Shown piece by piece: positions 37,127-45,893 of a DNA stretch of 64,000 nt; within the stretch, counting starts at the first letter, position 1, and each line of letters begins with the position of its first letter. The translations under genes were made by a program, and so were the position numbers. Location: NCBI GenBank assembly GCA_020630595.1, contig JAHDBC010000007.1:1-64000 (forward strand), written 5' to 3'. The notes under the pieces are model-generated. The model was not told the origin of the DNA. It searched no databases and saw only the letters and a program-made list of their open reading frames with translations. The stretch comes from Planktomarina sp. (lineage in GTDB: Bacteria; Pseudomonadota; Alphaproteobacteria; Rhodobacterales; Rhodobacteraceae).

Positions 37127-38029
37127 ATGACGAACTGGGATGACATCCGCGTTTTTCTGGAGGTCGCGCGCAGCGGTGGGCTGACGTCGGCCAAAGATCG
37201 ATTGCGCATGGACGCGGCCACCGTGGGGCGCAGGATCACCCGGTTGGAGGCGTCACAAGGCACAGTGCTGTTTCAGCGGTCCCCGCAGGGCTATGTGCTG
37301 ACCACATCGGGCCAAGCGCTGTTGGAACACGTAGAAGCGGCAGAGGCACATCTGACCCGGGGGCTGGCAGCGCTGCCGCAGCAGGATGATCAGCTGCAGG
37401 GCAGTGTTCGGATCGGGGCACCGGATGGATGTGCGAATTTCCTTTTGCCGCAGGTCTGTGCCGCGTTGCGCCAGAACCACCCGGATTTGACACTGCAAAT
37501 CGTTGCGCTGCCCCGGTTGTTCAATCTGTCGCGTCGCGAAGCGGATATGGCCATTGGGGTCAGTATGCCCACGGCAAGTAGGTTGTTGGTTCAGAAAATC
37601 AGTGACTATCAATTGCACCTTGCAGCAGCCCCAGCCATCGCGACAGGGGTGACAAGGCGCGAAGATCTGAAACATCTTCCCGTGGTTGGGTACATCCCGG
37701 ATATGATTTTTGATCGTGAACTGGACTACGGCGGGCACTTCGGGCTGGGCGTTGCGACGGCGTCGTCCAATTCGATTTCTGTACAGATGAACATGCTGCG
37801 CGCGGGGGCGGGGGTGGGGGTGGCCCATCGGTTTGCACTGCCGTTCTTCCAGGATCTTCAACCGGTCTTGCCCGACCTGACGTTGAAGCGCAGCTTTTTC
37901 ATGATCCGCGCCGCAGAAGATAAAACAGACGCCCGTTTGACCCGCATCGCTGCGCTGGTTTCAGATGCCCTGCGTGCTGAAATCGACCGGCTAGAGGCAG
38001 TGGCCCAAGCGCACGGATCAGGGGCATGA
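37127..38029 (+). CDS. LysR-family regulator, divergent from mmsA
   Basis: A 300-residue LysR protein with an N-terminal winged helix-turn-helix (WDDIRVFLEVARSGGLTSAKDRLRMDAATVGRRITRLEASQGTVLFQRSPQGYVLT) and a periplasmic-binding-like effector domain. ATG 37127 is chosen for the standard MTNWDDIRVF start. Divergence from mmsA across an 84-bp gap is the usual arrangement for a LysR activator of the neighbouring operon; this role is inferred. No clear T-N11-A motif was singled out. Confidence 0.88.
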   Translation: MTNWDDIRVFLEVARSGGLTSAKDRLRMDAATVGRRITRLEASQGTVLFQRSPQGYVLTTSGQALLEHVEAAEAHLTRGLAALPQQDDQLQGSVRIGAPDGCANFLLPQVCAALRQNHPDLTLQIVALPRLFNLSRREADMAIGVSMPTASRLLVQKISDYQLHLAAAPAIATGVTRREDLKHLPVVGYIPDMIFDRELDYGGHFGLGVATASSNSISVQMNMLRAGAGVGVAHRFALPFFQDLQPVLPDLTLKRSFFMIRAAEDKTDARLTRIAALVSDALRAEIDRLEAVAQAHGSGA

Positions 38030-38094
38030 CTTGACAGAAGCAATCATCCTGCGCAACGCTGTCTGAAAACGACGCCTGATAAAGGAACCACGAC

Positions 38095-38529
38095 ATGCGC
38101 ATTTCCGAAATCCTGAAATCAAAGTCTGTTGACGATATCATTACAGTTCAGCCGCAAACGACCGTTGCCGACGCAACGCTGGTTCTTGCAGACAAAGGCA
38201 TCGGCACGGTTATCGTGTCGCGTGACGGCAAAGCCGCGCAGGGCATATTGTCAGAACGCGATGTGGTGCGGGCGATTGCGGCCAGTGGCCCGGGATGTCT
38301 GGCCCAACCGGTCAGTGATTTGATGACGTCGAAACTTGTGACCTGCACAACCGATGACGACGCGCAAAAAGCGTTGGGATTGATGACCAAAGGGCGGTTC
38401 CGGCATATGCCCGTCGTGGAAAACGGACAGCTGAAGGGGTTGATCAGCTTGGGCGATGTGGTCAAGGCCCGGCTGGAAGAGATCGCCCGCGAAAATGACG
38501 CGATGGCCGGGATGATCATGGGCCACTAG
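38095..38529 (+). CDS. CBS-domain-pair protein
   Basis: A 144-residue cytoplasmic protein made almost only of two CBS domains (about residues 8-65 and 73-128), with ADKGIGTVIVSRDGKAAQGILSERDVVRAIA and MTKGRFRHMPVVENGQLKGLISLGDVVKARL. Such stand-alone pairs bind adenine nucleotides or NAD and act as energy sensors. It is placed 57 bases upstream of coaD, so the two may be co-transcribed. The partner is unknown. Confidence 0.88.
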   Translation: MRISEILKSKSVDDIITVQPQTTVADATLVLADKGIGTVIVSRDGKAAQGILSERDVVRAIAASGPGCLAQPVSDLMTSKLVTCTTDDDAQKALGLMTKGRFRHMPVVENGQLKGLISLGDVVKARLEEIARENDAMAGMIMGH

Positions 38530-38586
38530 ACCGCCCGCGCTTCAACGCCTAAAAGGCCTGCGTGTAAAGCCAACAAGGACCTTGCT

Positions 38587-39081
38587 ATGCGCGTCGGCCT
38601 CTATCCTGGAACGTTTGATCCCATCCACATGGGGCATATCGATATCATACGCCGCAGTTGCGCATTGGTGGATCGGCTGGTTCTGGGCGTTGCCATCAAC
38701 CGCGACAAGGGCCCGTTGTTTCAATTGGAAGAACGGGTCGCAATGATCGAACAAGAGGCGCAGCGGCTGACCGAACAAACGGGCACTGAAATTGTGGCCC
38801 ATCCGTTTGAAAATCTGTTGATTGATTGCGCCAAAGATGTGGGTGCCACGATCATCGTGCGTGGTCTGCGCGCGGTGGCTGATTTTGAATATGAGTTTCA
38901 GATGGTCGGGATGAACCGGCAATTGGATGCCAGCATTGAAACCGTGTTTTTAATGGCCGAAGCCCAGCATCAGGCGATTGCGTCAAAGCTGGTGAAGGAA
39001 ATCGCAAGATTGGGCGGGGATGTCAGTAAGTTCGTCACCCCCGCCGTCCAAATGGCCTTGGAACAGCGGCTATCGACATAG
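38587..39081 (+). CDS. coaD: Phosphopantetheine adenylyltransferase
   Basis: A 164-residue nucleotidyltransferase making dephospho-CoA from 4'-phosphopantetheine and ATP, the penultimate step of CoA synthesis. YPGTFDPIHMGHIDII carries the TxGH-type motif, LVLGVAINRDKGPLF and IIVRGLRAVADFEYEFQMVGMNRQL follow as usual. The typical ISSTLVRE helix reads IASKLVKE here, a mild variant. Length is normal. Confidence 0.94.
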   Translation: MRVGLYPGTFDPIHMGHIDIIRRSCALVDRLVLGVAINRDKGPLFQLEERVAMIEQEAQRLTEQTGTEIVAHPFENLLIDCAKDVGATIIVRGLRAVADFEYEFQMVGMNRQLDASIETVFLMAEAQHQAIASKLVKEIARLGGDVSKFVTPAVQMALEQRLST

Positions 39082-39091
39082 CCGAATGGGT

Positions 39092-39253
39092 TTAGCGGCC
39101 GTAGACTGCGCGTGCAGCGATACGTTCTGCGTCCCCTGCATACAGATCCAGATCCAGCGCTGTGTCCAGTGGCAGGGATTTCAGTTCATAGACTGTTTTT
39201 TGGTAAGCACGGCGTTTTGCATATGCGGCGGACAGGTTGGTGAGAAATGACAT
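39092..39253 (-). CDS. Short DUF1127-like protein
   Basis: A 53-residue basic protein (start ATG 39253, ribosome site GGAG). The sequence MSFLTNLSAAYAKRRAYQKTVYELKSL resembles the N-terminal half of the DUF1127 core; the C-terminal part (AERIAARAVYGR) ends like other small roseobacter DUF1127 proteins. It lies 10 bases from the convergent coaD end and lacks CUCCUCCC hairpins, unlike the copy at 18.1 kb. A LacI-type site lies about 85 bases upstream. Confidence 0.72.
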   Translation of the reverse strand: MSFLTNLSAAYAKRRAYQKTVYELKSLPLDTALDLDLYAGDAERIAARAVYGR

Positions 39254-39335
39254 GGTTGCTCTCCAATAGTCAGTGTTTCGATGCTTCCAATATGTAAATG
39301 CTGCAGCGCAGAACAACTGCCGAATGCGCAAGTCA

Positions 39336-39349
39336 GGTTTGCGCTAACA
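39336..39349. promoter_or_regulatory. LacI-type operator-like site near the short DUF1127 gene
   Basis: GGTTTGCGCTAACA matches 12 of 14 bases of the palindrome TGTTAGCGCTAACA found around the gap genes. It sits between the DUF1127 gene (start 39253) and the gap terminator. Confidence 0.45.
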
Positions 39350-39371
39350 GCAAAGGTAACAATGACTTAAC

Positions 39372-39400
39372 AAAAAGGGGCCGCGAAATATGCGGCCCCT
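39372..39400 (-). terminator. Terminator of the first gap gene
   Basis: A 9-bp perfect stem AGGGGCCGC/GCGGCCCCT with a 7-nt loop. On the minus strand it is followed by TTTTTG. It lies about 20 bases after the gap stop. Confidence 0.9.
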
Positions 39401-39421
39401 GACTGTTGATTGGCGATTGGA

Positions 39422-40423
39422 TTAAAGGAATTTGGCCATCGCAATTGCCGTGTCGGACATCCGGTTGGAAAAGCCCCATTCGTTGTCGTACCACGACAGG
39501 ACCCGGCACATGGTGCCTTCCATCACTTTGGTTTGGTCTGTCGCAAAGATGGATGAATGGGGATCATGATTGAAATCCTGGCTGACCAGTTTTTCATCGG
39601 TGATGCCCAGCACACCCTGCAATGCCCCGCCAGAAGCGGCGCGCATGGCGTCGTTGATTTCTTCAATTGTGGTCGGGCGCGTCGCTTCGAATGTCAGATC
39701 GACAACAGACACGTTCGGTGTGGGTACGCGGATCGCCACGCCGTCCAGCTTGCCATTCAATTCCGGCATCACCAATCCAACGGCCTTGGCCGCGCCTGTT
39801 GATGTGGGGATCATGCTAAGCGCTGCGGCGCGGGCGCGGTACAGATCTTTGTGCATTGTATCCAGCGTGGGCTGGTCACCGGTATAGCTGTGGATGGTGG
39901 TCATGAAGCCTTTGGTGATGCCCACGGTGTCGTTCAGGACCTTGGCAATAGGTGCCAGGCAGTTTGTGGTGCACGATGCGTTGGAAACGACCACATCGTC
40001 GCCCGTCAGCGTGTCGTGGTTCACACCGTAAACAATCGTCCGATCGGCGTCTTTTCCGGGGGCAGAAATCAGAACCCGGGACGACCCGTTTTCCAGATGC
40101 GCTTGGCACGCGTCTTTGCTGGTGAAAATGCCCGTGCATTCCAACACAACATCGACGTCAGACCATGGCAAATCCGCAGGGTTGCGCAGCGCCGTGACCT
40201 TCATGGGGCCGCGGCCCACATCGATTGTATCTGCGCCGACAGTGACCGGGGCCGGAAAACGCCCGTGAACGGAATCGTATTTCAGCAGATGCGCATTGGT
40301 TTCAACCGGTCCCAGATCATTGATCGCGATGACTTCGATGTCGGTGCGGCCGGATTCGATGATCGCACGCAGCACATTGCGACCGATCCGTCCAAAACCA
40401 TTGATGGCAACTTTAACTGTCAT
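39422..40423 (-). CDS. gap: Glyceraldehyde-3-phosphate dehydrogenase, NAD-type
   Basis: A 333-residue GAPDH. Rossmann start [17 protein letters not shown]; catalytic Cys151 in [24 protein letters not shown] near the end. The residue that selects NAD is kept: VIAINDL has Asp36 after Asn35. It converts glyceraldehyde-3-phosphate to 1,3-bisphosphoglycerate in either direction. A LacI-type operator lies 31-44 bases before the start codon. A second, diverged gap copy lies just upstream, separated by a 47-residue membrane ORF. Confidence 0.95.
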   Translation of the reverse strand: MTVKVAINGFGRIGRNVLRAIIESGRTDIEVIAINDLGPVETNAHLLKYDSVHGRFPAPVTVGADTIDVGRGPMKVTALRNPADLPWSDVDVVLECTGIFTSKDACQAHLENGSSRVLISAPGKDADRTIVYGVNHDTLTGDDVVVSNASCTTNCLAPIAKVLNDTVGITKGFMTTIHSYTGDQPTLDTMHKDLYRARAAALSMIPTSTGAAKAVGLVMPELNGKLDGVAIRVPTPNVSVVDLTFEATRPTTIEEINDAMRAASGGALQGVLGITDEKLVSQDFNHDPHSSIFATDQTKVMEGTMCRVLSWYDNEWGFSNRMSDTAIAMAKFL

Positions 40424-40453
40424 GGGGCACCTCTGATCTGTTTCGCCAAGTTG

Positions 40454-40467
40454 TGTTGGCGCTAACA
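40454..40467. promoter_or_regulatory. LacI-type operator-like palindrome upstream of gap
   Basis: TGTTGGCGCTAACA differs from the perfect palindrome TGTTAGCGCTAACA at one base. The central CG and TG..CA ends are those of LacI-family sites. It lies in the 89-base gap before gap. Confidence 0.62.
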
Positions 40468-40512
40468 TTCCTGATCATAAGGTTCAAGGGCAGGACAGGG
40501 GGGCAAACATGC

Positions 40513-40656
40513 TTACCGCCAGAAAGCGACCCATTCGATGAATTGTTCGCCCTTTTTCGCGATGAAAAACAGCCCGTCGCCAGAATTGAACACAAAATCC
40601 GTGATGATTGCTGCCACGATAATGATGGCAATGATCAAGGCTGTCCTGTCTGACAT
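40513..40656 (-). CDS. 47-residue single-span membrane protein
   Basis: A 47-residue protein with one strong membrane segment (TALIIAIIIVAAIITDFVF, residues 5-23) and a basic, aromatic tail (FFIAKKGEQFIEWVAFWR). It starts 13 bases after the upstream gap paralogue stops and precedes the second gap gene, so it is probably co-transcribed with both. No family is recognised. Confidence 0.68.
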   Translation of the reverse strand: MSDRTALIIAIIIVAAIITDFVFNSGDGLFFIAKKGEQFIEWVAFWR

Positions 40657-40669
40657 GCTGCGTCCGTCC

Positions 40670-41674
40670 TTAGTGGAGGAGCTGCCCCATTTTCGCGGCC
40701 ACATCGGCCATCCGGACAGAGAAACCCCATTCGTTGTCGTACCATGCTAGAACACGCACCGTGCGACCGCCAACAACTTTCGTCTGGTCCGGTGCAAAGA
40801 TCGATGAATGGGGGGTATGATTGAAATCAATCGAAACCTTGGGGTCAGGGTCATAGGCCAAAACGGCGCCCATGTGACCCGCTGCTGCTTCGGCAACGAT
40901 GGCATTCACATCTTCAACGGTGACATCTTTTCCCGCTTCGAATGTCAAATCCACCGCGCTGACGTTTGGCGTGGGCACGCGCAGGGCAGATCCGTCCAGC
41001 TTGCCTTCCAATTCGGGCAGCACTTCTTTCAATGCTTTTGCAGCACCCGTCGATGTTGGGATCATCGCCATGGCCGCGGCACGCGCGCGGTACAGATCTT
41101 TGTGGCGGCGGTCCAACGTGGGTTGATCGCCTGTGTAGCTGTGGATGGTCGTCATGATCCCGCGTTCAATGCCGATCGCGTCATTCAGCACTTTCGCCAA
41201 TGGGGCCAGGCAGTTCGTGGTGCATGACCCATTCGAAATCATCCGTTCGTCCGCCAGCATGTCGCGGTGGTTCACACCATAAACAACCGTGCGGTCAACG
41301 TTGGTTGCAGGCGCAGAAATCAAAACCTTTTTTGCACCCTGATCCAGATGCACGGTGGATTTAAGACCATCGTTGAATTTGCCGGTGCATTCCAGCACCA
41401 CATCACAGCCAGACCAATCCAGTTCGGCAGGATCGTATGTGGAAAACACCTGCATCGGGCCGCGACCCAAATCCATCGTGTCACCATCCACCTTTACGTC
41501 ACCGGCGAACCGCCCATGTACGGAATCATATCGCAACAGATGGGCGTTGGTTTCGATCGGTCCAGTCGCGTTCAGCTTCACGACCTGCACATCGTTGCGG
41601 CCGCTTTCGGCGATATGCGCCAATGTGCAGCGCCCAATCCGGCCAAAGCCGTTGATGCCAATGGTGACTGTCAT
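40670..41674 (-). CDS. gap: Glyceraldehyde-3-phosphate dehydrogenase, paralogue with altered cofactor site
   Basis: A 334-residue GAPDH with [19 protein letters not shown], catalytic Cys151 in [12 protein letters not shown] and [12 protein letters not shown]. The cofactor-selecting position reads VVKLNATGP: Ala36 replaces the Asp that hydrogen-bonds the NAD ribose in the neighbouring copy. GapB-type enzymes using NADP have INAS there, so this copy may prefer NADP or be dual, working in gluconeogenesis. Three LacI-type sites lie upstream. Confidence 0.93.
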   Translation of the reverse strand: MTVTIGINGFGRIGRCTLAHIAESGRNDVQVVKLNATGPIETNAHLLRYDSVHGRFAGDVKVDGDTMDLGRGPMQVFSTYDPAELDWSGCDVVLECTGKFNDGLKSTVHLDQGAKKVLISAPATNVDRTVVYGVNHRDMLADERMISNGSCTTNCLAPLAKVLNDAIGIERGIMTTIHSYTGDQPTLDRRHKDLYRARAAAMAMIPTSTGAAKALKEVLPELEGKLDGSALRVPTPNVSAVDLTFEAGKDVTVEDVNAIVAEAAAGHMGAVLAYDPDPKVSIDFNHTPHSSIFAPDQTKVVGGRTVRVLAWYDNEWGFSVRMADVAAKMGQLLH

Positions 41675-41756
41675 GTGATCTTCCCCGCCAATTCTTGATT
41701 GAGCCGTAACAGCCAAGTGTGACGAAAGAAAGAATTTAAGCCGTTCAAGATCAATG

Positions 41757-41802
41757 TGTTAGCGAAAACATCGATGGATAACGCTAACAGTTAGCGCTGG
41801 CA
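41757..41802. promoter_or_regulatory. Three LacI-type operator-like sites between tkt and gap
   Basis: TGTTAGCGAAAACA (41757-41770, 12/14 to the palindrome TGTTAGCGCTAACA), GGATAACGCTAACA (41776-41789) and AGTTAGCGCTGGCA (41789-41802) each keep the central CG. The last two abut with a 13-bp centre-to-centre distance. They lie 83-128 bases upstream of the gap paralogue start and just after the tkt terminator. Confidence 0.6.
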
Positions 41803-41804
41803 GG

Positions 41805-41838
41805 CAAAATCCGCCGCCCCGAAAGACGGCGGATTTGC
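41805..41838 (-). terminator. Terminator of tkt
   Basis: GCAAATCCGCCG pairs with CGGCGGATTTTGC on the minus strand around a 10-nt loop. It lies directly after the tkt stop codon, with only a short T-run, so it may be partial. Confidence 0.65.
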
Positions 41839-41841
41839 AAT

Positions 41842-43857
41842 TTACAACAGGTCTTTTGCGGTCTGTGCGACGTTGGCCCCGGTGATGCCAAAGTGTTCGA
41901 ACAATTCACCGGCAGGGGCGGATGCGCCAAAGCCGTCCATGCCGACAAAGGCGGCTTTGTTGTGCTTGCCGCGTTCCCCGCACAGGTATTTGTCCCATCC
42001 CAGCCGGGCCCCTGCTTCGACAGCGACACGGACAGGCCCCGCAGGCAAAACGCGTTTGCGATAGGCTTCGTCTTGCGCGTCGAACAGTTCCCAACATGGC
42101 ATGGACACAACACGTGTGCCAATGCCTTGGGCCTGCAGCGCCTCCCGGGCTTCCATCGCAGTTGCGACTTCAGATCCAGAGGCCATCAGGATCACTTGCC
42201 GTTTGCCATCTGCATCGGCCAGAATATACGCGCCCTTTTCCACCATGTTTGATGATTTGAAGTCGCGGCGCAATGCGGGCAGCCCCTGCCGGGTCAGGGC
42301 AAGAACAGATGGTTTGTCGGTTGTCGTCAGCGCAACCTCCCATGCCTCTGCCGTTTCGGTGACATCTGCGGGGCGGATGGTCAGGCTGTTCGGGGTGGCC
42401 CGCATCATCGCCAGATGCTCTACCGGCTGGTGGGTGGGGCCATCTTCGCCGACGCCGATGGAATCATGCGTCATCACATAGACGACCGGAACACCCATCA
42501 GTGCAGACAGACGGATCGACCCACGGGCGTAATCGGTGAACGTAAAGAACGTCCCACCATAGGGGCGCACGCCACCATGCAGGATCATACCGTTCATCGC
42601 TGCGGCCATGCCATGTTCGCGCACGCCGTAGTGCACATACCGGCCGCCGCGATTGTCGATATCAAACACGGTCATGTCGCCCGATTTGGTATTGTTCGAT
42701 CCGGTCAGGTCCGCCGATCCCCCAATGGTTTCCGGCATGATCGGGTTGATCGCGTTCAACACCATTTCCGATGCTTTGCGGGTCGCGACCTTTGGCAGGT
42801 TTGCCACCATTTCCTTTTTGAACGCTTTGATCGTGGCCGACAGTTTCTTCGGTGCTTCCCACGCAAAGGCGCGGTTGAATTGCGCCTGCTTGTTGGCAGA
42901 CAAACCGGCAAAACGATCTTTCCATGCGGCGTTTGCATCGGCCCCACGCTGGCCCATTGCCTCCCATGCGGATTTCACATCGGCAGGGATTTCGAACGGA
43001 CCATGTGGCCAGCCATAGGCATCTTTCGCAGCCTTCAACTGATCCATATCGGTCAATGCGCCGTGGCCTTTGGATGTATCCTGCGCTGCGTGGCCCAAAG
43101 CAATGTGGGTTTTGCAAGCGATCAGAGATGGCGTGTCGGTCTTTTTCGCGGCGGTCAATGCCTTGTCGATTGCATCTGGGTCATGCCCGTCAATGGCAAC
43201 CACATCCCAACCAGATGCGGCAAAGCGGGCCAATTGATCGGTCCGGTCTGCCAGATCAACGGTGCCGTCGATGGTGATATTGTTGTCATCCCACAAAACG
43301 ATCAAACGCGACAGTTTCTGGCGTCCGGCCAATGCGATGGCTTCTTGGCTGATCCCCTCCATCAGGCAGCCGTCGCCCGCAATCACATAGGTGAAGTGAT
43401 CTTGGACTTTCTTGCCATACACGGCGCGCAAATGTTCTTCGGCCATGGCGAACCCGACCGAATTTGCAATCCCCTGACCCAAAGGCCCGGTTGTGGTTTC
43501 CACGCCGCTGACATGCCCGTATTCCGGGTGCCCCGCAGTGATCGCACCCATTTGGCGGAAATTCTTGATCTGATCCAACGTGACGTCGGCATAACCGGTC
43601 AGGTGCAACAGCGAATAGATCAGCATCGAACCGTGGCCAGCAGACAAAATGAACCGATCGCGGTCTGGCCACCGTGGGTCGGCCGGATCAAAATTCAGGT
43701 GCTTTTCAAACAATACAGTTGCGACATCTGCCATCCCCATTGCCATCCCGGAATGGCCCGAATTTGCGGCAGCAACCGCATCCAGGGTCAGGGCACGAAT
43801 GGCGGCTGCTTTTTTCCAATGATCGGGGTTTTTGGCGGCAAGGGTTTGCAGGTCCAC
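41842..43857 (-). CDS. tkt: Transketolase
   Basis: A 671-residue thiamine-diphosphate enzyme moving two-carbon ketol units in the pentose phosphate (or Calvin) pathway. [24 protein letters not shown] starts it; [39 protein letters not shown] (ThDP/Mg motif) and [17 protein letters not shown] follow; the pyrimidine domain holds [21 protein letters not shown] and [23 protein letters not shown]. The start is taken as GTG 43857 ([14 protein letters not shown]); the longer open frame upstream lacks homology. It is the first gene of tkt-gap-ORF-gap on the minus strand, though a terminator and operators follow it. Confidence 0.95.
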   Translation of the reverse strand: MDLQTLAAKNPDHWKKAAAIRALTLDAVAAANSGHSGMAMGMADVATVLFEKHLNFDPADPRWPDRDRFILSAGHGSMLIYSLLHLTGYADVTLDQIKNFRQMGAITAGHPEYGHVSGVETTTGPLGQGIANSVGFAMAEEHLRAVYGKKVQDHFTYVIAGDGCLMEGISQEAIALAGRQKLSRLIVLWDDNNITIDGTVDLADRTDQLARFAASGWDVVAIDGHDPDAIDKALTAAKKTDTPSLIACKTHIALGHAAQDTSKGHGALTDMDQLKAAKDAYGWPHGPFEIPADVKSAWEAMGQRGADANAAWKDRFAGLSANKQAQFNRAFAWEAPKKLSATIKAFKKEMVANLPKVATRKASEMVLNAINPIMPETIGGSADLTGSNNTKSGDMTVFDIDNRGGRYVHYGVREHGMAAAMNGMILHGGVRPYGGTFFTFTDYARGSIRLSALMGVPVVYVMTHDSIGVGEDGPTHQPVEHLAMMRATPNSLTIRPADVTETAEAWEVALTTTDKPSVLALTRQGLPALRRDFKSSNMVEKGAYILADADGKRQVILMASGSEVATAMEAREALQAQGIGTRVVSMPCWELFDAQDEAYRKRVLPAGPVRVAVEAGARLGWDKYLCGERGKHNKAAFVGMDGFGASAPAGELFEHFGITGANVAQTAKDLL

Positions 43858-43991
43858 AGAGCAGTCTTTCTGTTTGGGGTTTCGTTTGGCTTTCCCTACC
43901 AAGTTCAGTCTGAAACGCAAGCAATCAGGCGCTTGGACGTCGCGAACGCAATCGCGTACACTGTGAAAAACACGAATCGGGCGGATTAATC

Positions 43992-44603
43992 GTGGAACAG
44001 AGTGTGAGTGATCTTTCGAAAGCCGAACAACGTTTGGCACAAGCGTTGAACAGGTTATCGCAGGGCATTGATCAGGTCCCTGTCCAGACAGAGGTTTTCA
44101 GCTCTGCCCGGTCGCGTCGTGCGGACCAAGATACAGACCGTGATGAACAGATCGCGGCCCTTAAAGCTGCGCTGGACGCGGCATCGGCACAATTGGAACG
44201 GTCGAAATCGACCATCGAAGATCAGGCCGCCCAGATCAGTGATTTGTCTGAAAAAATCCTGAACCGGGACAGTGAAATCGCCCGCCTGAATGAAGCGGCT
44301 GAAGCCGCGCCGCAGTCTGCCCCGGATGTCCACCGGGATGAGCTGCGACAGGTGACCGCCGTTCTTGCTTCCGTGGAAGGCAAGGCCAGCCGTTTGAAGG
44401 CGGCGAATTCCGCCCTGCGGTCCAACAACAAAGAATTGCGTCGTGCATTGAAAAAGGGGTTGGCAGACCCCGAAGCCGTGAATGCGGGACTGGAAGCAAG
44501 CCTTGCGACGCTTGTGGCCGAACGAGAGGTCGAAACCGCAGAACGGCAAGCTCTTCTTGATCTCTTGAAACCGTTGTTAGAGCAGGAGGCGTCAGATGCC
44601 TGA
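43992..44603 (+). CDS. Coiled-coil protein preceding zapA
   Basis: A 203-residue hydrophilic protein, predicted to be mostly coiled coil: heptad-like stretches at about 45-95 ([38 protein letters not shown]) and 115-160. No membrane segment. It starts with GTG 43992, divergent from tkt, and overlaps zapA by eight bases, so it is translationally linked with ZapA and may be a division-related partner. I recognise no named family; the function is inferred from context only. Confidence 0.75.
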   Translation: MEQSVSDLSKAEQRLAQALNRLSQGIDQVPVQTEVFSSARSRRADQDTDRDEQIAALKAALDAASAQLERSKSTIEDQAAQISDLSEKILNRDSEIARLNEAAEAAPQSAPDVHRDELRQVTAVLASVEGKASRLKAANSALRSNNKELRRALKKGLADPEAVNAGLEASLATLVAEREVETAERQALLDLLKPLLEQEASDA

Positions 44604-45030
44604 ACTTACCATTCGCGTTGGGGGTAAATCGTATTTGGTGGCCTGCCAAGCCGGGGAAGAGACGTATTTGGAATCGGCTGCGGCCTTGCTGGATGCCGAA
44701 GCCCAATCATTGATCCATCAAATCAGGCAGCTGCCTGAAAACCGGATGCTGTTGATGGCGGGTCTGATGCTGGCTGATAAAACGGCAGCTTTGGAAGAAA
44801 AATCGCCCAGTGATGGCGCGCAAACTGCGGCCATGACAGCGCGCATCGCGGAATTGGAAGCGGAACTGGCGGCGTTGCGTTCGCGGCCGCCAGAACAGGT
44901 CAGGGTGCCCTACGTGCCAGATTCCGTGTCTGAACAATTTGCGAACCTGTCAGCCCATGCCGAAGCCTTGGCCGATCGGCTGGACGAAAAATTGGCATCC
45001 AGCCCAACCGCGCAAACAGACGACAGCTGA
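44596..45030 (+). CDS. zapA: Cell division protein ZapA
   Basis: A 144-residue Z-ring-associated protein. The N-terminal globular part ([36 protein letters not shown]) is the ZapA head, followed by the C-terminal coiled coil (ALEEKSPS and TARIAELEAELAALRSR). It cross-links FtsZ protofilaments. It is somewhat longer than E. coli ZapA (109), as is common in alphaproteobacteria. Its TGA directly abuts the TGA of convergent grxD. Confidence 0.85.
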   Translation: MPELTIRVGGKSYLVACQAGEETYLESAAALLDAEAQSLIHQIRQLPENRMLLMAGLMLADKTAALEEKSPSDGAQTAAMTARIAELEAELAALRSRPPEQVRVPYVPDSVSEQFANLSAHAEALADRLDEKLASSPTAQTDDS

Positions 45031-45390
45031 TCAGGCGTTCGCTTCGCGGATTTTGGCGGCGGCATCTTTGTCATAGGCCACGCCATTTTCATCCAGCATC
45101 GTGTCCAATTCACCAGACAATGTCATGTCGCGGACAATGTCACAGCCGCCCACGAATTCACCCTTCACATACAGCTGCGGGATCGTCGGCCAATCGGAAA
45201 AATCCTTGATGCCTTGGCGGATGGAATCATCGGCCAGCACATTCACGTCGGCATAGTCCACGCCCATGTAGTTCAAAATGCCAGCCACCTGACTGGAAAA
45301 ACCGCACTGCGGCATTTCTTTGGTGCCTTTCATGAACAGCACAACCGAATTGGTGGCAACGGTTTCGCGGATGGTGTCTTCGGCGCTCAT
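45031..45390 (-). CDS. grxD: Monothiol glutaredoxin Grx4/GrxD
   Basis: A 119-residue CGFS-type glutaredoxin: [14 protein letters not shown] with Cys29, [20 protein letters not shown] with the cis-proline and glutathione-binding region. These proteins bind a [2Fe-2S] cluster as homodimers or with BolA and deliver it. It is the last gene of purL-bolA-ORF-grxD; its start overlaps the preceding small membrane ORF by four bases. Confidence 0.95.
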   Translation of the reverse strand: MSAEDTIRETVATNSVVLFMKGTKEMPQCGFSSQVAGILNYMGVDYADVNVLADDSIRQGIKDFSDWPTIPQLYVKGEFVGGCDIVRDMTLSGELDTMLDENGVAYDKDAAAKIREANA

Positions 45391-45629
45391 TTCTGTGATT
45401 TCCTGTTTTTGGGCACAAAGGCCGCTGCATAGTCTTGTGGGTCGGACGGGACCGTGTAGCTGGAATATTGCCCACCACCGGCCCCGGATGAATATTCAGA
45501 TATGATCGTGGCATCGCCATTTGCAGGGTCATGGCCCCGGGGCGTGTCTTTTTCGCTGCGCACGACGGCAACGGCCCGCCACACAAGAAGGCCGATGATC
45601 GCCACGGACAAAAGAACGATCAGGTCCAT
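45387..45629 (-). CDS. Small membrane protein between bolA and grxD
   Basis: An 80-residue protein with one N-terminal membrane segment ([21 protein letters not shown], residues 3-23) and a polar Gly/Ser/Tyr-rich tail ([28 protein letters not shown]). It starts one base after the bolA stop and overlaps grxD by four, so translation is coupled to both. No family is recognised; the context suggests a link to BolA-Grx iron-sulfur handling. Confidence 0.72.
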   Translation of the reverse strand: MDLIVLLSVAIIGLLVWRAVAVVRSEKDTPRGHDPANGDATIISEYSSGAGGGQYSSYTVPSDPQDYAAAFVPKNRKSQK

Positions 45630-45630
45630 T

Positions 45631-45870
45631 TCAGCTGTCCGGTGCCTGTGTGGTCAGGGCAAGGGCGTGCAACTCTCCGTTGTTGCCGTCCATTTTGCCC
45701 TTCAACGATGCATAGACCATCCGGTGTTGTTGCACCCTGTTCTTGCCGCGGAAACTTTCATCAACGACCCGGGCGGCGAAATGCGCCCCGTCATCGCCCT
45801 GTACGGAAATGTCCGCATCCGGGAAGGCTTCGCGGATCAACGTTTCGATCTGTGTGGCCGAGATTGGCAT
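45631..45870 (-). CDS. BolA-family protein
   Basis: A 79-residue protein with the class II KH-like BolA fold: IETLIREAFPDADISVQGDDGAHFAARVVDESFRGKNRVQQHRMVYASLKGKM. The conserved His of QHRMVYASL is a cluster ligand in BolA-Grx heterodimers. It lacks the RI/KxK nucleic-acid signature of longer BolA, resembling the IbaG/BolA2 type. It sits 23 bases after purL and upstream of grxD, its expected partner. Confidence 0.92.
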   Translation of the reverse strand: MPISATQIETLIREAFPDADISVQGDDGAHFAARVVDESFRGKNRVQQHRMVYASLKGKMDGNNGELHALALTTQAPDS

Positions 45871-45893
45871 GCGCGTCTCCTGTTTCCATCAAC

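Noticed and set aside
39092-39253. CcsR RNA next to the second DUF1127 gene
   Set aside because: The 10 bases to coaD and the surrounding region hold no CUCCUCCC hairpin.
42415-43989. 524-codon open frame on the plus strand opposite tkt
   Set aside because: It is antisense to the well-supported transketolase, has no recognisable motif, and reflects the codon bias of the minus strand.
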